A stretch of DNA of 60,000 nt. It comes from Symsagittifera roscoffensis. Lineage: Eukaryota; Xenacoelomorpha; Acoela; Convolutidae. The translations under genes were made by a program, and so were the position numbers. The stretch is from positions 79,526,512 to 79,586,511 of the forward strand of contig NC_087064.1 of the NCBI RefSeq assembly GCF_963678635.1. The letters run 5' to 3'. A model generated the notes under the pieces. That model had not been told where the DNA came from. It was given only the letters and a program-made list of their open reading frames with translations, and searched no databases. Positions within the stretch are counted from its first letter, which is position 1; every line of letters starts with the position of its first letter. This document shows positions 10,240 to 21,415 of the stretch, one piece after another.

Positions 10240-10672
10240 GTATTCTTTTTTCCACCCTAAGTCGCAAATTTTGGTGCACCTTTACAGCTTCTTGATAGCA
10301 TGTGCTTTGACATTCGATTGGTAATAAGTTAACACAGTTGATGCTTTTTCAATTCATCAAATGAACAGAAAAAAAGCTATCTGTTTCAAACAATAGTGCA
10401 ATTATAAAAATAGTATTTCGAGAATTTGCCAAATCGATATACTAATTTTTTGAAATGGATAATATATAAATAATTTGGCTTTATGTTTTCCAATTTATTA
10501 CATACAAATTTGGTGTGGATGCCTTTAGCTTATTACATTCCAAATTATTACATGCAAAATTTGTGTATATTTATTTTTGGTGCGATTTTTGCTGCATAGC
10601 ATTGGCATTTTTTAAGCTTAATTGGTGGCTAGCGTGTGAATTCAAATCTCCTGGTCGTAGGTTCGAGTCTGC
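10240..10672. repeat. T-rich dispersed repeat, copy B, with tRNA-like tail
   Basis: Sister of 4770-5160 (see that entry). It ends in a tRNA-like segment, 10624-10672, starting GGTGGC, with TCAAATCTCC resembling an anticodon region and a perfect B box (GGTTCGAGTCTGCCAC) closing an acceptor-like GGTGGC/GCCAC pair. The D-arm is deleted, so it is not a functional tRNA. Confidence 0.55.
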
Positions 10673-12275
10673 CACATCAAAAGTTTTAATTTGCAAAGCT
10701 TATTATCACCTTTTCTTTCAGTTTTTTTTACAACTAATTATTGTCGTTTTATTGTTTGTGTTTGCGGAGTGTAGCTTCACCTCTGTGATGTTTGCGTTGT
10801 GAGTCCCGATCGGTTTCATTTGATTTAAGCGATTTTTATTGTAATTGAAAGTTGTTTTTATAACATTTACAGTTGTGATGAATACAAATAGAATAGGGTG
10901 CCTTAGAGTTGATTTATACGAGAATTGATTTTAGGGTTCCATAAGATTATGAATTAAACCAGAAACGCACCATGTGAGGATTATAAATCTCAACATTAGT
11001 TCTAAGTTGATCCTGCATTGTATAACTTTTCAGTGTTTTCTTAAATATGTGACTTAAAACAAAATATCGAACATGGCATACAAGAACTGCGAAACAACAG
11101 TGAAAATTGTAGAATCTCCTATCTTTATAGACTGCAATTTTTGGAGATTGAATAAATCATCAGAAATTTGAACTCTTAACGATATCGTTTTTTTAACAAA
11201 AAACCATCAACAGAATGGTATCAGGTTGGGTACTGAGAATAAAGCTCAAAAAAACGGGAAAGTGTCATGCGTTGGTTTACGCCAGCTTATATTGAAGAAT
11301 TTTTTTTTACTGCTGTTCATAAATATCATTGGAATTGATTAACTGTCTAAAATCCCCTGACATTTTTAAAGTAAATCATTTTCATTTAAATGATTTCACT
11401 GAGAAATTCAATTTTTAACTGCTGGTTGTGCAAGTTGGTATTCATGTGTTTTCTACGCGAAATCAGAACAAGATGCACAAAGTGTATATCATATCTACAC
11501 AAGCGATTGCAGTATATTACGAATCTGCTTTTTTTCAACCCAGTTCAGTTCATTTCCTTGTTAAAAGGAAGGTAAACTGCATTATTGAACAGAGAAAAGG
11601 TCACGAAAAACTGATCGTCCAATTTCGAAAATGGAATTTGATTATCAGATTTTCCAGCGATGTAAAAATTTTACCTATTGATGAACTTTTCTCAAATTTG
11701 ATTAATTTTTATCAAAAAAAAGGTCAATCATAAAATTCGAAAGTTGAGATTTAAAAAAAAAATAAGTCAGTATTTTATTGTTTACTTGTGTTCATTGACT
11801 CTTTTTCAGCTGTCTTTTGGCTATACTATGTGTTTTTGGTGGCTATTGTTTGACTCATTCTAAGCGACCATGGCGCAGATGCGAGAGTTTGGTGCTTTTG
11901 ATCTCCGTTTTGTCGGTTTGAATCTGGCCCACAGCAAAAGTTTTATGTTTCAAGGCTTATTTTTACCTCTCTCTGTTTTGCTTTTTCAAGGTTTTGAAGC
12001 TACTTTTTACCGTTTCCTCGCTTGTGTTCGTGGAGTACAGTGTCGCCGTTTTAAAATCAAAGAGATGTCGAGCAAGACCGTTTTAAAGTGTTAGCTTTTA
12101 GACGATTGAGAGAGAAAAATGTACAATTGAGTCGCTCTGCTTTTTTTTATTCTTGCACTTGCGCGAGCAAGTGTTTTCTAATCGCCGAACTAGATTTTTT
12201 TCCTTTAACAACTTTTTTTAATAAATCTGTAAGTTGCTTTGTTAGTGAACCCTTACAGTTTTGAGAATCCTTCCC
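10673..12275. other. no gene seen; repeat-derived T-rich DNA
   Basis: Contains the block 11710-11845 related to 4470-4610. Open frames at 11428-11733 and 11870-12094 show no family resemblance and lie in repeat sequence, so they are not called. No exon of eIF2B-alpha could be recognised here. Confidence 0.35.
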
Positions 12276-12345
12276 AGTTCGGCTAGAGATAACTCGATTG
12301 TCTTTGTACTTTTAGGTCTGGGGCTCGAAACCCGGCCGGACCTTG
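12276..12345 (+). repeat. tRNA-like SINE head
   Basis: GTTCGGC near 12277 can pair over seven bases with GCCGGAC at about 12334-12340. A T-arm-like GGGGCTCGAAACCC contains a good B box. The A box is weak and the anticodon arm does not close, so this is a tRNA-derived repeat rather than a gene. The sequence at 30049-30105 (AGGTCCAGGGTTCAAAACTG, then CAGGACCTG) is a diverged relative and shares similarity for a further 100 bases or so downstream. Confidence 0.45.
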
Positions 12346-12982
12346 TGTTTTCCAGTATCTATGAAATAGAAAAAAAAAATTCGGTAAAAATTGAGTTGTC
12401 AGACTTTCGTTTGTCTGCTTAGATTTTAGCTGCTTAGTTTTCTCATCGCGTAAATTTCTTGTTCTGCCAGCAATCTCCCTTGTAGATCCAAGTGTTGTTG
12501 ATTGACTCCTGTAGTTTGTAAATTTAATAGCCCTGACGTATATTTTCATTTGTTTTCCTTTTCGTTTTTTTTTGCTTAAAGGCTTTATTGAGCCTAAATT
12601 GTTTCGAAATGTATTTTATCGGCTTAGTTATTATGTTTTTTGTGTAAAATGGTTGTTTTTTCTTTGGCAAATTCAAGTAGATTGTGTCGCAAGATATTAA
12701 ATTTTTGGCATTTTTTTTATGGCTCAATGGGTGTCTACCCAATTTTTGTCGCTTTAGTAGGCGCTCTGTAAAACTTAAAGGCTTATTTGATACTGCTGGT
12801 TATGTTTTCCGACTGTTTTCCAGAATTTTTTATTCAGTTTTCTCAAAAAAAAGTATGACAATTTTTTTTATTTGTTCGTCTCTTTTTCTATTTGCTAGAT
12901 TACAATGCTGGACTTGCGCTGTATCACAAGCGATGTGAGGCTTCGCTTCGCCTCTGCGTAACCTTTATTTTGTTTCATTGGT

Positions 12983-13182
12983 NNNNNNNNNNNNNNNNNN
13001 NNNNNNNNNNNNNNNNNNNNNNNNNNNNNNNNNNNNNNNNNNNNNNNNNNNNNNNNNNNNNNNNNNNNNNNNNNNNNNNNNNNNNNNNNNNNNNNNNNNN
13101 NNNNNNNNNNNNNNNNNNNNNNNNNNNNNNNNNNNNNNNNNNNNNNNNNNNNNNNNNNNNNNNNNNNNNNNNNNNNNNNNNN
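12983..13182. other. assembly gap, 200 N
   Basis: Exactly 200 N, a conventional placeholder for a gap of unknown size. It falls between the eIF2B-alpha first exon and the MGST1-like last exon, so missing exons of either gene may lie in it, or the join may be wrong. The sequence on its right (13183-13400) is unusually C/T-rich compared with the left side. Confidence 0.98.
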
Positions 13183-13454
13183 TAGGGGTACCATAATATC
13201 CTACCCCTCCATAGTTAAAGAGATCCCACAAACTTACTTGAAAAGCATTGTTTTCTTATTTGGGATTTCCCTTTCTCTACCCCCACACACACTTACTCCT
13301 ATCATTCTTCCTTCCCCTCCGCCCAATTACAACCTCCCCCTACCTGACATCCACGAGACACATTTACCCGACCATGCTCCACCCGGCGAACAAAAAAAAT
13401 AAACTATCAAAGGCCCGCAAACTGAGGGCCCGCAACCGACATTATAATGACAAT

Positions 13455-13620
13455 GCAGGGAGCGGATCTAAGATTTTCTCGAGGGGGGGAAAAGAGACAA
13501 ATGTTTGAAAAAAACAGGCCAAAGAGCAGTTTTTGGGATTTTTGAAAAAATTTGATTAAAAAATTTTCTTTTTCAGCGCTGCTCCCCTTTAAAATTAGTA
13601 TACATTGAAAAATTTTAGAG
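13455..13620. mobile_element. hAT-type MITE fragment (left end)
   Basis: Begins CAGGGAGCGGATCTAAGATT and runs through TTTCTCGAGGGGGG, the same left-end structure as the elements near 14333, 15930, 25038 and 28590. Similarity fades after about 150 bp and no matching right end or target duplication could be assigned, so this is a truncated copy. Confidence 0.45.
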
Positions 13621-13898
13621 TTTGTCGGCCGAAAATGGATATCATAAAAAATAAAGCTTTTGTTGTTAATTAATTCAATGAGAGTAAAATATTAGCCAAT
13701 CAAATCTAATAATAATGTTCAGAATTTTGTTTGCTAACAGGCTGCAAATTTTTGAGGCACTTTTTTTGTCCAAAATGCGTCTCAATTTAGTGAAGAGTTT
13801 TCTGATTTAATTAAAATAAAACCGTATGTATTTAGTTTTTTCGGCTTTGCGGCTCCGTGGGTACGCACCACCCCATTATAATATTGTAATATTTTCAG

Positions 13899-14160
13899 GA
13901 CTCATCGAAATGACCTTGAAAACATTCCGATTTTCCTGGCGGCAGCCTACATCTACGGAATGCACTGCAACCCCTCGGTCAGCACTTTCGCGTGGCACAT
14001 GCGCATATTCACAGTATGTCGAATAGCCCACACAATCATCACAGTGTCTGCTGTGAGACAGCCATACAGGTCCATACTATGGACAGTGGCCTGGACTGTG
14101 TGCCTCTCCGTGTGTGCCCAGATTATCCAGTTTTCATACGATAGTATGGGCCAGCTTTGA
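13899..14160 (+). CDS. MGST1: MGST1-like MAPEG glutathione transferase, last coding exon
   Basis: The exon starts after ATTTTCAG (13891-13898) with one base completing a split codon, then reads THRNDLENIPIFLAAAYIYG and ends at TGA 14158-14160. THRNDLENI followed by a hydrophobic helix, then RIAHTI and RQPYR, matches the C-terminal half of microsomal glutathione transferase 1 (human AHLNDLENIIPF, RIYHTI, QPNR). These are trimeric membrane enzymes that conjugate glutathione to lipophilic electrophiles and reduce lipid peroxides. Three membrane segments are visible: IPIFLAAAYIYGM, the helix around FAWHMRIFTVCRIAHTI, and ILWTVAWTVCLSVCAQII. The expected N-terminal part (first helix and NPED loop) was not found upstream; it may lie in the 12983-13182 gap or beyond. 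The family call is firm, the subfamily name less so. Confidence 0.87.
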
Positions 14161-14200
14161 AGCGCGAGAACTGCTATCTACTCGCCGATAAATTTCTGAA

Positions 14201-14265
14201 TCTTGTTAATTATTACCCCCTTGTTTTTTTTCAAAAAGGGGATGGGGGTAATTCGTTACAAATTA
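14201..14265. mobile_element. short palindromic element, GGATC/TTAAC family
   Basis: TCTTGTTAATTATTACCCCC is mirrored by GGGGGTAATTCGTTACA after a short T/A-rich loop. It is a diverged member of the same family as 24452-24671, 29755-29930, 30681-30790, 36276-36344 and 41519-41590. It begins about 40 bp after the MGST1-like stop codon, probably in the 3' UTR, where it would fold as a hairpin in the transcript. Confidence 0.45.
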
Positions 14266-14332
14266 CAAAATTCGTATATGCTTGACCGTTGAAATCTTTT
14301 ATAATACGGTGGTAATTCCTTGCCGCCCGTAC

Positions 14333-15486
14333 CAAGGGCGGATTTAATGGGGGGGGGGGGGTGTGGTAGGGCTGACGCCCTCTTTTCAGGGATTCGACCT
14401 CCTCGCCAACCAAAGGGTACCCCACTGGTATTATTTTATGAAATCTATTTTTTTATCCACTTTTTTGCATTTTGTTTTTATAAAGATTCTATACAGATTA
14501 TAAGATTATATTCAGTTTTACTCTATCAAACAATCGAGTAAACTGAAAATAAATCATAACGTATATGGTATGCAATTGACTTTGTGTGTTGATGTTTGAC
14601 TTAGAAACAAATTATGAACATAGCTAATGATTAAATTTTCAACAACAATAAAGAATTGTTCTGAGTTGAGTTTTTCAAATATATGTTTTCTGTCTAGCAA
14701 AATTGAGCCGAAGTTTATGAAAAATCGACAAGGGAAAAGCGCAAGAAATTTTACCAGTAGCGATACCAATATGCGGATGGAATGCTTTCTGTCTCAAGGA
14801 TTTGAGCCCTTAGCAACTACAGGGTTCCTTTTTTCTTTCTTTTTTACATCCATATTTAGTTGAACCAAAATGTAAATTTGAGGTGGGAGAGCGAGCCGAA
14901 AAAATTAGGCCTAGAACTTTGAAAATGATAATGAACTTAGAAGAAATTTGGCCTAATTTTTTTCTTTTCATTACCGCGAGAATCCTTATATTTGCAAAAT
15001 TCTCTCTGAAAAAATTTTCCTGAAACTCAATAGTTTGTGGTTAAAACTCTCCTAGAGTGGCTCGCTGCTCTTTACTTGTTCTCTGGCTCTGACGAAGATT
15101 TTTTCGAGTACAAAATTTTGCTCAAGTTTTGAAACAAAAGGAAATCGACTAAAGGTAATTCCTTTTAAATCGATTTACACTATCGGGTCCCCCTTTGTAT
15201 TATCTTGAGATATCCATTTTTGGTGACGGACCCTAAAAATTTTCTAAAGGCGCTGAAAAAAAAGAAATTTTTTGGTCAAAATTTTCCAAAAAGTGCCTAA
15301 AAACGCCTTTTTTGGCCTGTTTTTTTTTCTTCAAAATTTTGCCTGCTGCGCAGAAAATTTGGCTAAAACAAGGCCCTGCAGTGCATTGGGAGAGCTCGGA
15401 AAATCAATTTGGTCGACATAAAAAAAGGTGGACAAAATCCGTCCCCCCCCCCCCCCCCCCTCGAGAAAATCTTAAATCCGCCCCTA
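14333..15486. mobile_element. hAT-type MITE-derived region
   Basis: The left boundary AAGGGCGGATTTAATGGGGG (14333) and the right boundary AATCCGCCCCT (about 15475-15486) are inverted copies of the terminal motif used by the 28590-28951 element. The interior near 15225-15480 (GACGGACCCTAAAAATTTTC, GCGCAGAAAATTTGGC, GAGAGCTCGGAAAATCAATT) recurs in the foldback at 25038-25825. No 8-bp duplication could be matched, so these may be ends of two overlapping copies. A 14-base G run and an 18-base C run mark the subterminal regions. Confidence 0.45.
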
Positions 15487-15929
15487 ATTTTAATAAAGAA
15501 TGTTAGCTTCAAAAAAAATCAATTCCAATCAAGTTTGTCAGTGCGGGTAGATACCCCAAGAGTGATAGTTCACAAGATCAAAATTTTGCAGAAACATTAT
15601 AAATGCAGAAACTGTTTTGTAAAAATAAATTAATAAATTGCAGATAACTTTTAATAACTTCAGTTGTTGCCAACTTCAACATACGTTAAAGACTTTTTGC
15701 CAATGCAGCTCAGTTAAGATTGAAAGAGTTGCTTGTGGGATAACATTTGAAAAAGCAAAATTTTTCCACGATTGATTATTGTTCCATAACAGTCTCACGA
15801 AATCTTATATTGAGGTTTTTTATTAAGCTTCATTGAATATGGAATCACTGCAATTTATTGTTGCCTATATTCTACTAGCACAAGCAAATGAACAAGAAAA
15901 GCATTGAAAATTTATGTAAATTTATGTAG

Positions 15930-16314
15930 CAGAGGTGGATATAGTATTTCCAAAGTTTAAATGGAGATGTCGACCTTTTTTAGACAAAAAACCATTCATC
16001 CGGCCTTTTTAGGAACTATTCAATTTTTTTTCTAAATAAAAAAACTGTCGAACCTTTTTTATCGACAAAAAGGCGAAAAAAAAACAAATTTAGACAAAAT
16101 TCTTACGCCGCAGAAGTATTTTTGAACAATTGGTGAGTCAAAAATGCCGTTTTTGGCCTTTTTCCAAGGCTAAGACCAAAAATGACACGCAAAAGGCTGT
16201 TTAAAAAATTTTCAAGGTTGGTCGGTCGAAAAATTAGTCCTAAAAAATAAACCAAGGCTGAGGATGAGAAGAATATCAAATTCCTGAATGTCGGTCTCCC
16301 TTAATCCGCCTCTG
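15930..16314. mobile_element. hAT-type MITE, 385 bp
   Basis: Left end CAGAGGTGGATATAG and right end, reversed, CAGAGGCGGATTAAG form a terminal inverted repeat. The flanking 8-mers are TTATGTAG (15922-15929) and GCATGTAA (16315-16322), sharing the central ATGTA. This fits an aged 8-bp duplication, which is the hAT signature. The interior is non-coding. Confidence 0.55.
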
Positions 16315-16322
16315 GCATGTAA

Positions 16323-17723
16323 ATAGACAAAAAGGACAATAATAGCTGTATGAATTGAAATTATTAGACAATAAGCAAATAATAGATAATTTTCAGTTTT
16401 CATTTCAAAAATATCTTATATTCTCGCATAAACTTTATTGTCTATAAATAAAATTGAGGTTACTGTAGTTTCGAATGTGTTACAAAGTTTTTTTAGTTGC
16501 AGAGATTTGAGAGAAAGATTAAAGAAAGATATAATAAAAAAAGCACTACGCCGCTTTCATGGCAGAAGGATCGAATTAACGGAAACTTTGAACCAATCAG
16601 CATTCTTTAAATTGCCCAAAACGTCTGATTTTCACGCTTATTTTTTGATATCTTGAATGCTCAGTTTTGATTAATTAGCTCGATTAGTCTTCGAGCTGTG
16701 GGTCCTTCTGGTTTAGGGGTTTCCTCATATAAATCGAGTCAGGGCTCAATCTCCTATAATACATTTTTTTAAACCAAAATGTGGCGTACAAAATTTTAGC
16801 TATTTGGTCAAAAGATAAGAGCCTTGGCAGAGTTATAGCATTTATCAGCAAGGGAGAATCCTTCATGACAGAAATACTCAACGACGGAGAGTGAAAATGA
16901 GCCAATGAGATTTGGTTTTTCAAAAATCTCAAAGACGAAACGAATTCTCTATGAAAATATATAAATCCAGCAGATTATAATCAACGGGAGCCGATCACAA
17001 AATAAGCAGGTAGTGCATTTTGGCTGATACTGATACGTGTTGCGTGCCTCTAAGCCTTTAAGTCCTCAGCCACGAGCTGTTCATGAGACCGCCCGACGCC
17101 TGAAAACTTTATCACAAAGCGCGCACCGCCGAGCCACTAGGAGACCGACAGTAACAATTCACCTTGAGTTAGTTTTGCCTTATATTTTTGCCCAAAGATA
17201 CAGAACAAACTACAAATTGTATTCGAGACAAGGAGATATATTCTCATGATGATGGGTAGACCGAATAGTAAAGAAAAAGCTTAAAGTATCAGAATCGTGT
17301 AAAATTGTATCAATCTCTTGTTCCCTGAAAAGAAAAAGCCGAAAATGGAAACATAATTAAAAGAATGTGAATGATTGATATTAGCCCGATTATAGTATCT
17401 GCTTATATCTTGTGATCAGCTCGTTTTGATTTTAGTCTCGCAGTTTTAGTAGTTTCGATGAGGTTTTTGAGCAAGCAGTTGATTGGCTAATTTTATCTTT
17501 TCAGCGTTCGACGCTATTAAGAGGTTTTAAATCCAGGAGATTTAAATCCATGGGATTTAATGCATCGTCATAGTGGATTCCCTCTAACTATCGATCTAGA
17601 TGTGATTTAAAAATAAGAATGATAAATTTGATCACAATTTGAATTTAGTATGGCCGTTGAAGTGATTCTATATGGACCTTTTGTATGGGCCTTTTGTCGA
17701 GTAGCCTGACTTGATGTGTGGCG
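16323..17723. other. no gene seen; 3' flank of minus-strand receptor locus
   Basis: No exon is supported in this interval. As the receptor locus is read right to left, its 3' UTR should lie just left of 17724, but I see no convincing polyadenylation signal. A small AGGAGATTTAAATCCATGGG motif with a nearby reverse copy occurs at 17530-17560. Confidence 0.35.
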
Positions 17724-17914
17724 CTAATCGCGACTGCAGCAGAAGAATATCTTCTTGTTGACAGATGTGGCGTAGTTCCTGAAGACGACATTGAAAAGGA
17801 GGTACACGTAGTAGTTGGAGATGAAGTTCCCGTTGAATATCAACATGGACACTTCGAATAGGATGTCGTGCACTGGGCTCCCAATTGTGCTCTCCACGTA
17901 GAACGACTGCCACG
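17724..17914 (-). CDS. rhodopsin-like receptor, last coding exon (TM7 and tail)
   Basis: Read on the minus strand, a pyrimidine-rich acceptor ending TTTCATTTCAG opens this exon, and TAG at 17724-17726 closes it. The translation starts AWQSFYVESTIGSPVHDILF, an extracellular loop. A hydrophobic helix follows (VSMLIFNGNFISNYYVYLLF), then the amphipathic VVFRNYATSVNKKIFFCC. The spacing of Asn, Tyr and the following F-R with a di-cysteine end resembles TM7, helix 8 and a palmitoylation site of class A G-protein-coupled receptors, although the canonical NPxxY reads NYYVY. The first two bases complete a codon begun in exon 19576-19855, so the two join in phase with no stop. Ligand class is unknown. 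Confidence 0.62.
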
Positions 17915-19575
17915 CTGAAATGAAAGTTGAATTTTTTTCTTTTTTTTTTTCAGAATAAGTTTTTTCGAAAACGCTCAAAACGCTTACTTATTTTGTATGG
18001 CATATTTATGTATGCCTAGATCAGTTCATGAGTAATTAAAAACTCAAATTTTGGAAAAAAAATAATTTTGAAATGTTTGTCAAAATTAAAACTTTGATAC
18101 TTTCTTTATATTGTTTGCATAAAACATAAAAAACACATTTCAGCCCGTTTCCAATGCATTATTACTGTACTTTTGTGCAACCAAGGTTTTTGTCACTTGT
18201 GTTTGATTACGAACACAAACCAAAAAATTTTGAGAAAGTAAAGTTCAATAAATCAATACTTTTTTGGTTTATGCAAAAATGCTAGTCATACAATTTCCAT
18301 ATACGAAAAATCACTGATCATAGTTTTTTCATGCAATTTTCTGTTCTTATGGAGTTGTATGAAAAGTGTATGACTAGCATTTTTCCATATAAGAAAATTG
18401 TATGATTAGCAATTTTGGTCAACCCTCATAACTTTACGAAAAATGATCACACGTGACAAATATTTTCAAATTTAAGCTCATGACAACAATACCTTTTGAA
18501 TGATATAAAACAATTCTGCCAAAAATGGCTAGTTGGGAAGTCAAAATTTGTCTAAAAAACCCACCCCGAGCACAAATATTCCGTTACTTATGTTACGAAA
18601 TCGGAACAAAAAACTAAAACAAAAATGAATAAAAGTATCCTATTAATACCACCAATTTTTTTGAATACTGTTTTTTGTATCACTTAATCGCTGAGAAGTA
18701 ATTTAATTCAAATCGACGACAGTGGAAAAGCAAAAAATGGTCCTTTTAATTGATGCCGCTTGTTAAACTAAAAAAAATTCGCCAAGCACGGCGCCATAAA
18801 TTTTTCTAAGCAAACAGTTAACTCAGCTAATTGTCGAATTTTCTTCTCGGTTTCGCTCCAAAACAAAACAGTTTTCATGCAAAATTGTCACAAATTTGCA
18901 AACAGAATTCAAAATTTTCAAATATCCTCAATTTTTGGCACTGTTGAACACATTTTCAGTTTCGGCACTGTTGAACGCTCTCATTTCATACGATAATGAG
19001 CGAAACTTTATAGGTTTCACAAACTTATGAAACCACTGAATATTTTGAGTATTAAAATAATCGAGCAAAGATCTAATTGTCGGTTTGAAAATGTTATTTT
19101 GATTTTTCAAAACTCCATAAAGTTAATTGTTCGGTTCTTAATAGTTAACTTCTATTCGTTTTTCAGGTGCAACTCCAGTTACTGTAAGTAAAAAAGGACT
19201 AAAAAACGAGTAAAAATTCGAAGAGAAAGTTTTAAAAATTTGATGACTGATTTTCACATGGTTTTTCTATTCTGTTTCACTTGGCGCCAATAAGTCAAGC
19301 AGATATCATCAGTAAAATTTGTAAAAAGATGTTCCAACATCAAGTGATTATTTGCGGCATTCTCGCGGCGCCTGTGTGCTGCTTTATCTCAAGCAGCTGT
19401 GGTCGCAACATTGTGCTTGCGCTACTTTAAAAACCGACCGTGCTGCCAGTGCACTCCGTTTTTTTCTGAAGGAATCTTGTGTTTTTTTTTGTTTTCCAAA
19501 CTTTTATTCCACAGTGTTTGTTTCTAAAATCATATCTTGTTTCTGCCAGATAATGTTTATTGCGAAGCATCATAC
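17915..19575 (-). other. intron of receptor locus
   Basis: Intron between the last two receptor exons (donor GTATGA at 19575-19570, acceptor TTTCAG at 17915-17920 on the minus strand). It carries one member of a dispersed repeat at 18421-18607. A direct pair AAAATTGTATGA/AAAGTGTATGACTAGCA lies near 18355-18400. Nothing else is supported. Confidence 0.6.
18421..18607 (+). repeat. dispersed repeat 'ATTCCGTTAC' family, partial copy
   Basis: Shares AACTTTACGAAAAATGATCA, CTTTTGAATGATATAAAA, GGCTAGTTGGGAAGTCAAAA, and CCACCCCGAGCACAAATATT with copies at 33078-33265, 46587-46864 and 59359-59635. All end in ATTCCGTTAC, a short inverted motif and GGAAC. The longer copies extend about 90 bp further left, starting GGATTAAATCTCCG. 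Non-coding; the mobilising element is unknown. Confidence 0.65.
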
Positions 19576-19855
19576 CCGACATAGCGGTGTAGGGAGTGAT
19601 GAACACAATGAATCCGACGCTAATGATGAAGAGCGCGTAGGTGGCATTCTCAGTCGAAGACCTCTTCTTGTTCGCGCACCCCCCGCTGTTGGTTGCTGCG
19701 GTGTTGCGACGAAGTGCGCGGTGGGTGATGCTGGAGCTAAAATTGAAAGTTGGCTTCTGGCAGCCGCACAAACAGAAGGATCTAAAACGAACAATACAAC
19801 TATCTACTATAAAGCTAGTGAACACGATAATCATGCACATCAAACTACGGATTAT
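19576..19855 (-). CDS. rhodopsin-like receptor exon (TM5 to TM6)
   Basis: On the minus strand the exon follows CATTCTTCAG and reads through a hydrophobic helix (LMCMIIVFTSFIVDSCIVRF, TM5-like). A basic Ser/Asn-rich loop of about 45 residues comes next (with ALRRNT and GGCANKKRSSTENAT), then a second helix (ALFIISVGFIVFITPYTAM) with a proline placed as in TM6 of class A receptors. It ends G|GTATGA after one base of a codon, matching the two leading bases of exon 17724-17914. A second possible acceptor, CCGTAG before 19844, would instead join in phase to the exon ending at 24273. The two acceptors decide whether the hydrophilic upstream exons belong to this protein. Confidence 0.6.
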
Positions 19856-20270
19856 CTGAAGAATGCTATGCGGTTACACTTAACTATACGAACGCACACA
19901 AAAATTATGTTAAGTTTATCACAAAGTTAGCGGAGACAACCCTGTCAAATCTCGTCTACCTCTGGGTCTTCGGCCAACTTTTGATGATAACTTTTGATAC
20001 TTTTATAATTATATTCAAATTTTCAACTCGGACTAGAATATTTCTGTAAATTTTTCTGAAAGTAAATTGGATATAGGTACCTAAGACATCAAGTTTTCTA
20101 AAAGATTTAGGTGAAACGAACGCTTCTTTTCATAAAACATTTATATATTTGTTCCGATTTTCGAAGAAAACGGAATATTTTTGCTCAGTGTGATTTTTTT
20201 TATTCAGTCAATTTTCGCCGATCGAAATAATAGTTTTCGACTAAACTTTTTTTATTTAAACTACTTGAGG

Positions 20271-20376
20271 GCGCTTGCTTTTTCTTGAATCTGAAATTGT
20301 GTTTCATGCAAACATTGAAAAAGGCGCTTGCTTTTTCTTGAATCTGAAATTGTGTTTCATGCAAACATTGAAAAAG
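20271..20376. repeat. 53-bp exact tandem duplication
   Basis: A 53-bp unit beginning GCGCTTGCTTTTTCTTGAAT occurs twice with no spacer and no mismatch that I can see (20271-20323 and 20324-20376), so the duplication is recent or it is an assembly artefact. No function is evident. Confidence 0.9.
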
Positions 20377-21415
20377 GTGACATTTCTGTAGATTTTTGAT
20401 TGATATATACATTTAATTCTACCCATTCAATTAACTTGCCGTTTGTTGCTGATTATAAAAAATAATTTAAAAATAAAAAAACAACAGAAAAAAATGATGC
20501 TAAAGTTTTCAAATTATGCCAACCAGGGCCGAGTTTTTCATTTCAAAACTTTGCTTCAGAATCAGCATGTTGAACAGTTATAATTTTTTAAATTCAATGA
20601 GCGCATATGATGAACCGGTTCTTTAAAAAGCTGTCCGAAAACTGTTGAAACCATGAACGATATTGGAGTGATTTTTGCGGAAAGTTCTATCAAAAACCAC
20701 CAACTATTGTTAAAAAATGTTTAAAAATTGCTCGTTAAAAACCGCGAACACCGCCAATTTTAATTTTGAAAGTAATCTGCTAGAGAAACCGCGCAAGATT
20801 GTTTTGAAAACTGCTCAAAATTTGACAAAATTTTATCTCAAAAACGATACAAAAGAAGCCTCAGTAAAAGTGATTATTATTGTACATTGTACCAAACTTA
20901 AATGTTTTTTTTTTCTGTTTTGTTGGTGGCTACTCGACAAACAGACAGACAGAAAAACAGAAAAGCTACAAAAAATCAGAATTTTTTGAAATCAAAACGA
21001 GTTTCCAGCCGCTGAAGTGTTGTCTCTAAACTGAAGGTTTCAAAACTGAAATTAACAAAAAAAGGATTGTTAACATGTGCCAGCTACCGAGCGCCGATAG
21101 GGCTTTGTAAAGAGTTCTCAGACAGGGGCATTCCCATAAACGGCTCGTATCTCAAGAATTAAAAGCATGCAACTAGTATTAATCCAATTGCGTTAACTGT
21201 TCTTTTTGCAATCGGTTAATTTCGACTTTAAGCATTCATTTTTCATTTGTAGTAATTATTCATTTACTAGATTCATTTGTCATAATAATCTATCATAGTT
21301 TGATTGATGTTTCTGAATACCTAATTGAATTTGGCTATTTTGAAATTTCTAACTTTTTTTCGCGCCATTCCGTTTTCTTGTTTCATTTTTCCGTCGTATC
21401 TGTAATGTTCAAAGC

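Noticed and set aside
12276-12345. Functional tRNA gene
   Set aside because: The acceptor and T arm can be drawn but the D and anticodon arms do not close, and a related diverged copy exists at 30049, as expected for a SINE.
12892-13231. Open frames running through the N block at 12983-13182 (and likewise 59105-59304)
   Set aside because: They consist mainly of unknown bases and have no evidential value.
19330-19431. Plus-strand frame MFQHQVIICGILAAPVCCFI..., hydrophobic, 33 codons
   Set aside because: Too short, no recognisable family, and it lies next to an antisense receptor exon in its intron; probably chance.
19352-19930. 192-codon plus-strand open frame, the longest in the window
   Set aside because: Its middle is the mirror of the minus-strand TM5-TM6 exon, which has splice sites in phase with the next exon; the plus frame has no recognisable domain.
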